This document shows, one piece after another, positions 54,585-62,353 of a stretch of DNA of 64,000 nt. Location: contig NZ_AZDH01000027.1 of NCBI RefSeq assembly GCF_001435445.1, positions 1 through 64,000 of the forward strand. Reading direction: 5' to 3'. Below the pieces are notes generated by a model. That model did not search any database. It had not been told where the DNA came from and saw nothing but the letters and a program-made list of their open reading frames with translations. This DNA comes from Companilactobacillus kimchii DSM 13961 = JCM 10707 (GTDB lineage Bacteria > Bacillota > Bacilli > Lactobacillales > Lactobacillaceae). The position numbers were made by a program, and so were the translations under genes. Within the stretch, counting starts at the first letter, position 1; every line of letters starts with the position of its first letter.

Positions 54585-55403
54585 TTAACCTCCCTGGATA
54601 CTCAAATGTTTGATAGCAAAATGCCAAATAATTTTTGCTAAGAAAATAAAGAATATCAACCAAAAGATTTGTAGGAGTAATACAGAAATAGTTTGCTCTG
54701 CACTATACTTTCCGAGATATAACATTACCGGCGTGTATAGCAACGACGAAAATGGCAATACTTTCAGAACATTCTGTAAGACTGGTGGGAAAAATGCCAA
54801 AGGTACTAATGATCCTGACATAAAGATCACTAGAGCATTTTTTAAAACGTTTGATCCCCACAGATTCCGAAAAAAGAATGCGGTAAAGCTAAAACAAATA
54901 TTAAAGTAAAAATTAATTAGATATGCAACTGTTGCACTAAAGAAGTACAACAACAAATTGACTAAATTAAGAACCGGTGTACCTTTACCAACAATTTGAT
55001 AGATTAGAATGCCACCAAATAGTGGTACCGCTAAAACTCCAACGTCGATAAGCTTGCTACCGATCTCTTCATAAAAGTAATTGGCCGTAAAACTGATTGG
55101 TTTGAGGATACGCATTGCAATTGAGCCATCTTTGACTTCATCCCCAACACTGCTAGAACCGTCGCTAGAAGTCAAAATTCCAGTAAAGAAACTCAAAAAG
55201 ATATACAAAACCATCTCTGGAAAAGTGAAACCATTTAAACTTGAATTCGTACTCGATTGGAAGACAGCTTTCCATAAAAAGTAAGTTACAAAGGCTCCCA
55301 AAGTATTACCCAACGCAAATAGCAGAAAATTAGCACGATAAACAATTGCCTCTTCGATTCCCGCTGATACAAAGGGACGATATTTTCTCAAGAAGTTAGT
55401 CAT
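54585..55403 (-). CDS. ABC-2 type permease subunit 1 (DUF990-like)
   Basis: A 272-residue membrane protein with about six segments, and a family-typical DGSIAMRILKPISFTANYF stretch resembling the region in its neighbour. Its ATG overlaps the ATPase stop by eight bases, with GGAGGCGG just before it. It would make a heterodimeric permease with the next gene. No lipid A, bacitracin or natural-product genes lie nearby to name the substrate. Confidence 0.8.
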   Translation of the reverse strand: MTNFLRKYRPFVSAGIEEAIVYRANFLLFALGNTLGAFVTYFLWKAVFQSSTNSSLNGFTFPEMVLYIFLSFFTGILTSSDGSSSVGDEVKDGSIAMRILKPISFTANYFYEEIGSKLIDVGVLAVPLFGGILIYQIVGKGTPVLNLVNLLLYFFSATVAYLINFYFNICFSFTAFFFRNLWGSNVLKNALVIFMSGSLVPLAFFPPVLQNVLKVLPFSSLLYTPVMLYLGKYSAEQTISVLLLQIFWLIFFIFLAKIIWHFAIKHLSIQGG

Positions 55404-56403
55404 GTTCGGCCGCCTCCTTTCGGAAAATCCTCCTAACGATATCTTCTATATCCGCATCTTTAACACTGATATCTTGAACGTCGACTTGTGACAAGGTCAA
55501 TCTGATAACATCAGGAACTGATACTTTGCTACTATCAAATTTAACTCGAACATTCTTTTCATTCTGCGAATACTCAATAGCTGAACCAAATTGAGAAAAG
55601 TTTAGACGATTCGCATCCTCCGCATTGACCAATTCAAACTCAATTTCTCTAATGTGTCCAAAACGATTCTTCAATTGTTTGATTGTTCCATCAAAAACTT
55701 CTTGTCCATGATCAATCATGAAGACACGATTGCACAATAATTCGATGTCGCCTAAATCATGTGTCGTCAAAATGATTGTGGTTTGTTCTTCTTGATTGAT
55801 TTGTTCAATAGCATGTCTGATTTTATCTTTAACCGATACATCCAATCCAATTGTTGGTTCATCCAAGAACAAAACTTTGGGGTTATGTAATAGTGAAGCG
55901 GCAATATCAGCTCGCATACGTTGTCCTAATGATAAAGTCCTTACGGGACTAGTGATGAAATCATTTAAATCTAAGACCTCATTCAGAAAATCCATTCGTT
56001 TATAAAAATCTTTATCAGGTACATTGTAGATTTCTTTTAAAACTGAATAAGTTTCACGTAATGGTAGATCCCACCACAATTGGGTTCTTTGACCAAAAAC
56101 AACCCCGATATCTTTAACATAATTTTGACGATCCTCTTGAGGGATTTTGTCGTTGATCCGGCAATATCCACTAGTCGGCGTTAAGATTCCTGTTAGCATC
56201 TTAATGGTTGTTGATTTACCTGCACCGTTAGCACCAATAAAGCCCAAAATTTCTCCCTTAGGTACCTCGAAGCTCAAATTTTTGACGGCTTCAAAAGTTT
56301 CGTATTTTGGCTTAATCAATGATTTAAAGGCTCCTACTAGTCCTGGTGACTTAATAGTTTTTCGAAAATCCTTTGTTAAATTAGATACTTCAATCATCGA
56401 CAT
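55396..56403 (-). CDS. ABC-2 exporter ATPase
   Basis: A 335-residue ATPase with Walker A GANGAGKST, the Q-loop region VVFGQRTQLWWDLPL, signature LSLGQRMRA, Walker B VLFLDEPTIGLD and the switch histidine in LTTHDLGDIE. The C-terminal tail has the region of unknown function common to ABC-2 ATPases (DUF4162-like). It is the first gene of an operon with two permeases and probably the GH42 gene. AGGAGGG precedes the ATG. A perfect palindrome lies in its upstream region. Confidence 0.88.
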   Translation of the reverse strand: MSMIEVSNLTKDFRKTIKSPGLVGAFKSLIKPKYETFEAVKNLSFEVPKGEILGFIGANGAGKSTTIKMLTGILTPTSGYCRINDKIPQEDRQNYVKDIGVVFGQRTQLWWDLPLRETYSVLKEIYNVPDKDFYKRMDFLNEVLDLNDFITSPVRTLSLGQRMRADIAASLLHNPKVLFLDEPTIGLDVSVKDKIRHAIEQINQEEQTTIILTTHDLGDIELLCNRVFMIDHGQEVFDGTIKQLKNRFGHIREIEFELVNAEDANRLNFSQFGSAIEYSQNEKNVRVKFDSSKVSVPDVIRLTLSQVDVQDISVKDADIEDIVRRIFRKEAAEHD

Positions 56404-56425
56404 CTAAATCCCTCCTTTTATACAT

Positions 56426-56439
56426 AGTAAGCGCTTACT
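56426..56439. promoter_or_regulatory. Palindromic cre-like operator upstream of ABC-2/GH42 operon
   Basis: AGTAAGCGCTTACT is a perfect 14-bp palindrome 23 bases before the ATPase start. It matches the cre core (GTAANCGNTTAC) apart from the outermost bases. CcpA or another LacI-family protein could bind it. Confidence 0.6.
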
Positions 56440-56496
56440 GTAGTAGCGTACTTTCAATATTAGTCATCCTACCTTTCATAGTCAATTAGATTTTCC

Positions 56497-56541
56497 AAAA
56501 AAAATTCGTTACCGATAACAAAATCGATAACGAATCATTTT
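56497..56541 (-). terminator. Terminator of Nudix gene
   Basis: A hairpin with arms of the type ATTCGTTA-CGAT is followed by T-rich sequence on the minus strand, directly beyond the Nudix stop codon. Confidence 0.8.
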
Positions 56542-57039
56542 TTAGAAATCAAATTTTTGATGATTGATTAAATGCTGTATTCCAGCCCCGGGATAACAAG
56601 TCTTAACAATTCCCTCCGGCCGCAAAACACCTTCCATTTGATCAACTTTAACCCATTTCAAATCAGAATTAGGTGGCAAATCAAAATTCCGGTAATCCAA
56701 ATGTTGTAACTGATGATATATTTCATCGTTGACTTCTTGACGATAGATCAAATTCAATTGTTGATAATCGATTTTCTTCAATTTCCAGAAGTTTTCCAAA
56801 ATTCCTGCAAATTCCAGTTTCAAATCAGTTAACCCCAGCTCTTCATACGCTTCACGCTCGGCAGCAGATTGACTTTCTTCATTGAATTTAACGGCTCCAC
56901 CAGGTAGGATATACAAGTCCTGCTTCGTATTTTCTCGTCTAACAAAGACTTTACCTTTATGTAATAAGATTAATACCGCTCGAACATCAAATTTTTGTTT
57001 TTGATTCAAAAAATAACGTAAATCACCTTGTTCTTGCAT
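56542..57039 (-). CDS. Nudix hydrolase
   Basis: A 165-residue protein with a clear Nudix box: GGAVKFNEESQSAAEREAYEELG, shown here as G-G-A-x5-E-x7-REAYEELG. Such enzymes cleave nucleoside diphosphates linked to another group. The substrate is not evident. GAGGG-type sequence precedes the ATG. The gene has its own terminator. Confidence 0.85.
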   Translation of the reverse strand: MQEQGDLRYFLNQKQKFDVRAVLILLHKGKVFVRRENTKQDLYILPGGAVKFNEESQSAAEREAYEELGLTDLKLEFAGILENFWKLKKIDYQQLNLIYRQEVNDEIYHQLQHLDYRNFDLPPNSDLKWVKVDQMEGVLRPEGIVKTCYPGAGIQHLINHQKFDF

Positions 57040-57090
57040 TCAATCACCTACCCTCATTTAATAATGTCATCATATACCAAAAATGTGAAT

Positions 57091-57137
57091 AAAAACACAA
57101 ATAGCCAGTAACCCATTTCGAGTTACTGGCTATTATT
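57091..57137 (-). terminator. Terminator of alpha/beta hydrolase gene
   Basis: A 12-bp stem ATAGCCAGTAAC / GTTACTGGCTAT with a 9-base loop is followed by a T-rich tract on the minus strand. Confidence 0.85.
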
Positions 57138-58046
57138 TTAATTGAAATATTTATTAGCAAAATCCGTTGCTTTATCAATATAAAGTTGCCCGGCCTTGCT
57201 ATATGAATTAGCATGACTAGCGCCCTTAACAATCCAAAGCTTCTTAGGACCTTTAGTATAATCATAATTCAAATAGGCATTCTTAGTTGGTACAAAATCA
57301 TCTTTCGAACCATGGATAACAAACAATGGCACCTTATTCTTCTTCAAGCTATTTTTAGTACTGGCCTGATAGAAGTTATACCCTGCTAAGAAATCAGCAA
57401 AGAGACTAGCTGTAGGTACGATTGGGAAGCTTGGTAAATGAAACATATCTTTTAATTGATAAGATAATTCGCCAGAAATGGTCGAATAACCGCAATCGGC
57501 TATGGCGAATCGAACATTCTTGGGATGTTCTCCCAAAGTATACATGACTGTAGCAGCACCCATACTGATACCATACAATCCAATCTGTGAATCAGAACCA
57601 AACTTCTGATTAAGTCGCTTGATCCAATTCATCATATCGGTCCGATCTTTCCAACCATACCCAGCATATTTACCCTGACTCATACCAAAGGAACGATTAT
57701 CTGGTGCCAGAACGTTATATCCTGCGTTGTGAAACATTCTGACATATGACCCCATATATTTACTAGCACTACCAAATCCGTGGACAACAACCACTGTTTT
57801 GGCGGTTTCCTTCTCAGCAGGCAAATATCGAGCCTTTAACTTCAGATGGTCCTTCGTCGTCTCTTCCCAAATCTGCGGTTTCCGTTTCAAAAACCATTGG
57901 CTATTCTTACTCAAATGGCCTTTTATCTGACTACTGTAACCACTCTTACTAAATGCATAATTAAACATATATCCACCAGCAGCTACATCTGCGAGTAACG
58001 TAACGCCTACAACGACTGATAAAGTGATTTTAACAAATTTTTTCAC
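57138..58046 (-). CDS. Alpha/beta hydrolase, membrane anchored (S33/YqkD-like)
   Basis: A 302-residue hydrolase with an N-terminal hydrophobic segment (about residues 7-24), so probably extracytoplasmic. Motifs are VVVVHGFGSASKY (oxyanion strand), the nucleophile elbow LYGISMGAATV, the acid in IHGSKDDFVP and the histidine in GASHANSY. It resembles the hydrolases of the YqkD/S33 serine-aminopeptidase group. The start is GTG at 58046. A 14-bp inverted repeat lies 19-47 bases upstream. The substrate is unknown. Confidence 0.85.
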   Translation of the reverse strand: MKKFVKITLSVVVGVTLLADVAAGGYMFNYAFSKSGYSSQIKGHLSKNSQWFLKRKPQIWEETTKDHLKLKARYLPAEKETAKTVVVVHGFGSASKYMGSYVRMFHNAGYNVLAPDNRSFGMSQGKYAGYGWKDRTDMMNWIKRLNQKFGSDSQIGLYGISMGAATVMYTLGEHPKNVRFAIADCGYSTISGELSYQLKDMFHLPSFPIVPTASLFADFLAGYNFYQASTKNSLKKNKVPLFVIHGSKDDFVPTKNAYLNYDYTKGPKKLWIVKGASHANSYSKAGQLYIDKATDFANKYFN

Positions 58047-58064
58047 GGTCTCATTTACCCTTCT

Positions 58065-58093
58065 AGATTACTATTGTTCAACAATAATAATCT
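58065..58093. promoter_or_regulatory. Inverted repeat, probable repressor operator
   Basis: AGATTACTATTGTT and AACAATAATAATCT form a 14-bp inverted repeat with one mismatch and a single central base, between 19 and 47 bases before the hydrolase start. TetR- or MarR-type operators have this form. No matching regulator is encoded adjacent. Confidence 0.5.
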
Positions 58094-58124
58094 AATTGGT
58101 AATTTAAATGCAACAAAAAACAGA

Positions 58125-58868
58125 TTAATTATTAGCTACTTCTTCGCTCTTAGCTCTGTTTTCAGTAGCATCTTTGTGGAACCAGTGAATATGTGAGTCG
58201 AAGAAAGCAATCATATCATTCATGAAGTACATGATGTATGTCAAGAATAGAACGGGACTAGCATCACCTTGTGTAGCAGTAACACCCCAAAGAACAATTG
58301 ACATAATACCTTGAACTGTCCAGAAATAATATTGTTCACGGAAACGTAATGTACATAGAAGTGCACCTGTAAATCCAATAGCGGCAGCCACAGAATCAAT
58401 TACAGGACGTGGACTAATGAATAGATGTGTATCCATCAAATAAAGTAGTCCCCATGAAGCAAAGAAGAATAGTGCTGTCCAAAGCCATTTGATAGCAGTT
58501 AAACCGTGGATATGCTTTTCAGCGTCCTTAGCCCATTGTGGACTAACTAAAACAGGAATATCTAGCAAAACAATGTAACTTAATTGAAGAACAACATCAG
58601 AGAAGTTCTTAGCATTGATAGCTACAAAAATATAAATAAGTGCTGAAACTAATCCTAAAACACCATTTAAAGGTTTTGCATTAGTAATGGCAACTGTACA
58701 TGTGAAACCTAAAACGGCCGCAAACCATGTCCAAACAGCAATTGCATTAATAGAATGTGAAAGTGTTGATGCAGTGATGGCCCCCAAGCCGAACATTAAT
58801 AGCATGTAACTCTTGAAACTCCAGTGTTTCATTTGTTCAACATACCATTTTGGATTAAATATACTCAT
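58125..58868 (-). CDS. pnuC: Nicotinamide riboside transporter (PnuC family)
   Basis: A 247-residue membrane protein with seven to eight segments, matching PnuC in length. Conserved features include WFAAVLGFTCTVAITN near the start, the FREQYYFWTVQGIMSIVLW segment, and FLTYIMYFMNDMIAF at the end. PnuC imports nicotinamide riboside for NAD synthesis by facilitated diffusion, with phosphorylation by a kinase encoded elsewhere. AGAGGAG precedes the ATG. Confidence 0.85.
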   Translation of the reverse strand: MSIFNPKWYVEQMKHWSFKSYMLLMFGLGAITASTLSHSINAIAVWTWFAAVLGFTCTVAITNAKPLNGVLGLVSALIYIFVAINAKNFSDVVLQLSYIVLLDIPVLVSPQWAKDAEKHIHGLTAIKWLWTALFFFASWGLLYLMDTHLFISPRPVIDSVAAAIGFTGALLCTLRFREQYYFWTVQGIMSIVLWGVTATQGDASPVLFLTYIMYFMNDMIAFFDSHIHWFHKDATENRAKSEEVANN

Positions 58869-59207
58869 TTATCCTTCTCCTCTGGACCATTGCCAAAATA
58901 TATGATTGTGGCATTTATATTTTGAAATGATCAATTTTTATTTATCCCTTAAACCGTATTTCTAAAAAATATCAATTTAACCGACAGCTAAAATCATACC
59001 ACCAATTGGACTAAATTTGGCAAATGGTTTCTTGAGCATATTGGCGACATATCGGTGTAAAGCGCTTAACTCACTTGCTAAATTAGGAATTTATCATTTG
59101 ATACAAGATATAGATTTTTTCTATTTCGTATCACTATATATAGTTATAACGGAGTAACAAACTAAAAAAGACATCCAAAGTTAATTGAATGTCTTCCTAA
59201 AATAGGA
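58869..59207. other. Gap: remnant ORF and Prx terminator
   Basis: This stretch of 339 bases holds no intact gene. It contains a 37-codon open frame on the minus strand (58977-59090) without a start, reading ...LHRYVANMLKKPFAKF... and ending GGMILAVG, which looks like the end of a lost gene. It also holds a LacI-type palindrome (GTAAAGCGCTTAAC, about 59057), AT-rich palindromic sequence near 59134, and the terminator of the peroxiredoxin gene. Confidence 0.5.
59164..59196 (-). terminator. Terminator of peroxiredoxin gene
   Basis: A stem AAGACAT-C / GGATGTCTT with a loop of about 10 bases is followed by T6 on the minus strand. Confidence 0.8.
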
Positions 59208-59771
59208 TTAAATTTTACCAACTAAATCTCCGCTAGGTCTAATCGTATCTTCCCCAGGATGCCAATTTGCCGGACAAACATCATCACCATGTTCTTCAAC
59301 AAATTGTGCTGCTTGCAAAGTTCTTAAAACTTCTTTCGGATTTCTACCTACACCCATAGCATTAACAGTATAGGATTTAATGATTCCTTTTGGATCGGCA
59401 ATAAAGACTCCACGATAATCTTGTCCACTAGCCTCATCGATCATATTGAAAAAATCTGTTAGTTCATGCTTTTGATCTGACAACATCGGATATTGAATCT
59501 TACCAATAGTTTTTGTCGTCTCAGCCCAAGACATATGTGAGTACTGGCTATCAACCGAAACTGAATAAATCTCTGCCCCGGCAGCCTTAAACTCTTCATA
59601 CAAGTCCTGCAATTCACTTAACTCTGTGGGACAAACAAATGAAAAATCAGCAGGATAGAAAAATATAATCGACCATTTTCCTAATAAATCATTTTTAGTA
59701 ACAGTTTTCAATTCACCAGCCTGATATGCATTAACATTGAATTCGGGTAATTCCTTATTAATATAATTCAT
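59208..59771 (-). CDS. ahpC: Alkyl hydroperoxide reductase, peroxiredoxin
   Basis: A 187-residue 2-Cys peroxiredoxin. The peroxidatic cysteine is in DFSFVCPTELSELQ and the resolving cysteine in DDVCPANWHPGED near the end. It reduces hydrogen and alkyl peroxides, usually with AhpF or a thioredoxin system; AhpF is not in the window. TTAGGAGG precedes the ATG. A perfect 16-bp palindrome lies just upstream and may bind a regulator. Confidence 0.92.
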   Translation of the reverse strand: MNYINKELPEFNVNAYQAGELKTVTKNDLLGKWSIIFFYPADFSFVCPTELSELQDLYEEFKAAGAEIYSVSVDSQYSHMSWAETTKTIGKIQYPMLSDQKHELTDFFNMIDEASGQDYRGVFIADPKGIIKSYTVNAMGVGRNPKEVLRTLQAAQFVEEHGDDVCPANWHPGEDTIRPSGDLVGKI

Positions 59772-59793
59772 AATAAATCCTCCTAACTAAAGA

Positions 59794-59809
59794 ATATGTT
59801 TAAACATAT
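59794..59809. promoter_or_regulatory. Palindrome upstream of ahpC
   Basis: ATATGTTTAAACATAT is a perfect 16-bp palindrome 23-38 bases before the ahpC ATG and overlaps the likely transcription start. It does not match the PerR box. Confidence 0.5.
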
Positions 59810-59895
59810 GTATAATAACAAATATTGAGTATTATTTTAAATACAAACCCTTTTGTGTGACAATATAGTTATTCATTTAAAGAGGGATTGATTTG

Positions 59896-60549
59896 ATGAC
59901 AGACGAAGAAAAACTAAGTGCCATTCGTGAGTACTCATTTAATAAGATGAAACAAGACACAACTGGTCATAATTTTGATCATATCCAAAGGGTTATTAAA
60001 ACTGCTAAACGAATTCTAAAAGAAGAACCTGCCGATCATCTGATTACACTGGCCGCGGCCTACCTACATGATGTAGCTGACGATAAACTAGTCTCTGATC
60101 CGATTAAATTAGAGAAAGAAATTCATGATTTCCTAAAGGGGTTGGGCATGACTGATGAACAAATTAGCGAAATCCTCTATATTACTCACAATTTGTCATT
60201 CAGCAAGTCACTAGACAATCCTCCAAAATTATCTTTAGCAGGACAAATTGTGCAGGATTCAGATAGACTAGACGCTATCGGCGCCATTGGTATCGTAAGA
60301 GCTGTCTATTATGGAGGAAACAATTCCGAAACTATCTACGATCCGGCTATCAAACCACGTGAGAAAATGACAAAGGCTGAATATCGTAACTTAGACGATG
60401 AAACTATCATCAATCATTTTTACGAAAAATTATTAAAATTAACTTCCATGATGAATACCCCTACCGCCAAAAGGATTGCCCAAGGACGTCATCAATATAT
60501 GCTGGATTTTCTAGATGAATTTAAAGCTGAATGGGATGCAAATAAATAA
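59896..60549 (+). CDS. HD domain phosphohydrolase
   Basis: A 217-residue HD-superfamily protein. The metal ligands are H in GHNFDHIQRV and HD in AAAYLHDVADDKL, with a late aspartate in VQDSDRLDAIGAIG. It resembles YedJ-type small HD hydrolases of unknown substrate, probably nucleotide-related. AGAGGG precedes the ATG at 59896; the in-frame TTG at 59893 is one codon earlier. A short gap (16 bases) leads to the next gene, so the two are probably co-transcribed. Confidence 0.85.
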   Translation: MTDEEKLSAIREYSFNKMKQDTTGHNFDHIQRVIKTAKRILKEEPADHLITLAAAYLHDVADDKLVSDPIKLEKEIHDFLKGLGMTDEQISEILYITHNLSFSKSLDNPPKLSLAGQIVQDSDRLDAIGAIGIVRAVYYGGNNSETIYDPAIKPREKMTKAEYRNLDDETIINHFYEKLLKLTSMMNTPTAKRIAQGRHQYMLDFLDEFKAEWDANK

Positions 60550-60565
60550 TAAGGAGATTTTAATT

Positions 60566-61087
60566 TTGGTATCATTTGAAGAACAAGATAAAGAGTATTT
60601 TGAACATATTATTAGAAACCTAAGTGATCGTGGCGTACAGTTAGATGACATCGCCGAAATTGTTATGTTTTTGGAAAAGGATTATATTCCTGGTTTAAAT
60701 ACTGAAATAGCTATTCATGCTATCAAAAAAGTTTTGCACAAACGTGAAGCACAAAATGCCATCATGACCGGTATTGAATTAGATGTTTTAGCCGAAAAAG
60801 GTCTCCTATCTGGGCCCATGCAACGTATCATGCGTACTGATGAATCAACCTACGGTATTGATGAAAATATGGCTATCACTTTAGCTAGTTTGTACGGCTC
60901 TGTTTCCGTTACGAATTATGGTTATGTCGACAAATTAAAGCATGGTATTTTAGCCAAATTGAACGATAAATCTACTGGAAAGATCAATGTCTTTTTAGAC
61001 GATCTAGTCGGTGCTATCGCTGCTGGTGCTTGTGGTTGGCTAGCACATAATGAATCCACCGTTCAAGAGATGCTAAAAAACAAATAA
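60566..61087 (+). CDS. Phosphatidylglycerophosphatase A-like protein (YutG/PgpA family)
   Basis: A 173-residue soluble protein with the PgpA-family core: GVQLDDIAEIVMFLEKDYIP, ILAKLNDKSTGKINVFLDDLVGAIAAGACGWLAHNE. Unlike enterobacterial PgpA it has no membrane segments, as in Bacillus YutG. Whether it dephosphorylates phosphatidylglycerophosphate is uncertain. I choose the TTG start at 60566, with AAGGAG nine bases before it; the in-frame ATG at 60515 lies inside the HD gene. Transcription probably continues from the HD gene. Confidence 0.75.
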   Translation: MVSFEEQDKEYFEHIIRNLSDRGVQLDDIAEIVMFLEKDYIPGLNTEIAIHAIKKVLHKREAQNAIMTGIELDVLAEKGLLSGPMQRIMRTDESTYGIDENMAITLASLYGSVSVTNYGYVDKLKHGILAKLNDKSTGKINVFLDDLVGAIAAGACGWLAHNESTVQEMLKNK

Positions 61088-61101
61088 TTCGCATTTAATA
61101 T

Positions 61102-61185
61102 AAAAACACAGCACTCATTCGGGAATATAATGCACACGACCTTGAGTCTCTGTACAACAAATATTTCCCAATAAGTGCTGTTTTC
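61102..61185. terminator. Bidirectional terminator with long hairpin
   Basis: Arms of about 20 bp (ACAGCACT-ATT-GGGAA and its near-complement) enclose a loop of about 35 bases, between the converging PgpA-like and universal stress protein genes. T-runs flank it on both strands. Confidence 0.75.
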
Positions 61186-61215
61186 TAAAATGATTACATA
61201 TTCTATTTTAATTTC

Positions 61216-61641
61216 CTAATCAACCATTAAAACATTAGTTTTAGAATGTTCTGAAACATAGCGTGTTACTGATCCGACAAAAGCACGTTCTAAGGCGTTT
61301 AGGCCTGTTTTACCCATAACGATCAGATCGATTGTTTTATCTTTAGGAAAATGAGCTAATTCTGAGCGAGGTTCACCATTTAAAAGTTCTACCTGACAAG
61401 CCAAGCCTGCCTTTTTTACAAGGTCTTCAGCCTTTTGTAGATCGAACTTAGCACCTTCCTCTAGATCATGAGTTAGTCCAGGAGCGTATGAAACACCTAC
61501 ATTCACTGGTAAATTAGCCGTATTAACGACCGAAACTAAAAATAATTTTGAATTAAATTGTTTAGTTAAGGTAATTGCAGCACCCAAGGCATCATATGAA
61601 TTTTTACTTCCGTCAATAGCTACAAGAATTCGATTAAACAT
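61216..61641 (-). CDS. Universal stress protein (UspA family)
   Basis: A 141-residue protein with ILVAIDGSKNSYDAL at the N-terminus and the ATP-binding-type motif GKTGLNALERAFVGSVTRYVSEHSK near the C-terminus (G-x2-G-x9-G-S). Such proteins bind ATP and protect under stress; the precise role is unknown. The ATG at 61641 has AGGAGGTG upstream; the start at 61662 overlaps it. A strong plus-strand terminator and further genes lie beyond its promoter region. Confidence 0.88.
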   Translation of the reverse strand: MFNRILVAIDGSKNSYDALGAAITLTKQFNSKLFLVSVVNTANLPVNVGVSYAPGLTHDLEEGAKFDLQKAEDLVKKAGLACQVELLNGEPRSELAHFPKDKTIDLIVMGKTGLNALERAFVGSVTRYVSEHSKTNVLMVD

Positions 61642-62046
61642 GATTTTAGCACCTCCTAGCAAGACATCTTGATATCTTTAGTAGATTTTACCAAGTTCAG
61701 GAATAATTGACATTTTTAAGCTATTTACATATTGGATATTTTCTACAATCAGAATAAAATTGGTGAAAGTATTCATCACAAAGATTTTACTGATTATAAG
61801 TATAATGGTTATTATTTTATTTATTTTTTATATAATCGTACTTTTACCTACAAATTGTAATATAATAAATTTGTTGGAAGAAACCCAAAATATGCAATAA
61901 TATTATATTCTCAATAGTACAATCCTTCTATAGAATAATTCTTCTAACTTAACGGCACTGCTCCTCGGCAGTGCCTTTTTTTGAGCTCTAAAATAGCTAG
62001 TTTTCCTTTTTCTGGATATAATATTTAAAAAGGTTAGGAGTAATAA
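61642..62046. other. Gap: UspA promoter region and orphan transcript
   Basis: This 405-base stretch holds no recognisable protein gene. It contains the usp upstream region, an AT-rich block, TATAAT at about 61861-61866, and a strong plus-strand terminator at 61954-61982 not linked to any gene. A short plus-strand RNA of about 110 bases is plausible. Confidence 0.4.
61954..61982 (+). terminator. Orphan plus-strand terminator
   Basis: An 8-bp GC-rich stem GGCACTGC / GCAGTGCC with a 6-base loop is followed by T7. No plus-strand gene ends here. Confidence 0.8.
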
Positions 62047-62250
62047 TTGAAAAAGCATCTAAAAAAAATAATTAGGTTAAACATCTTTTTCACTTCGACA
62101 ATGATTATTTGTGATTTTTTTATTGTTCATCCGCATACGAATGATAGTAGTTTTGCTGTCCATCAAGTGTCCGCATCCAATCAGATGAAAATCAAACATA
62201 AACACAGTAATGTTCATTCAGATGAAGAACAAGAATTCAGTAATACATAA
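62047..62250 (+). CDS. Small secreted peptide precursor, TTG start
   Basis: A 67-residue protein starting with TTG behind TTAGGAG. It has a basic N-terminus (KKHLKKIIR), a hydrophobic core (LNIFFTSTMIICDFFIV), and a likely signal-peptidase site near VSA. The mature part of about 24 residues begins SNQMKIKHKHSNVHSD and is rich in H, K, D and E. It could be a signalling peptide, a bacteriocin or a small secreted regulator. A long shared terminator and a converging ABC exporter follow. I do not recognise a family. Confidence 0.5.
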   Translation: MKKHLKKIIRLNIFFTSTMIICDFFIVHPHTNDSSFAVHQVSASNQMKIKHKHSNVHSDEEQEFSNT

Positions 62251-62280
62251 TCTTGTAAAATAATTTGTTCTAGTAAAGCG

Positions 62281-62353
62281 AAAACAGCTTCTATTAAGTA
62301 ATTCAAGTAAACGACGACACATCTTGAATACTTAATAGAAGCTGTTCTTTTAA
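62281..62353. terminator. Bidirectional terminator with long hairpin
   Basis: Arms AACAGCTTCTATTAAGTA-TTCAAG and complement, about 24 bp with one bulge, enclose a loop of about 15 bases. It separates the small-peptide gene and the converging ABC exporter. Confidence 0.9.

Noticed and set aside
56504-56536. A TTATCGGTAACG sequence resembling the MalR operator
   Set aside because: It is part of the stem of the Nudix gene terminator, so the symmetry is explained by that hairpin.
57044-57265. A 73-residue minus-strand ORF at the end of the hydrolase gene
   Set aside because: It overlaps the end of the alpha/beta hydrolase and its terminator in another frame, and is a shadow.
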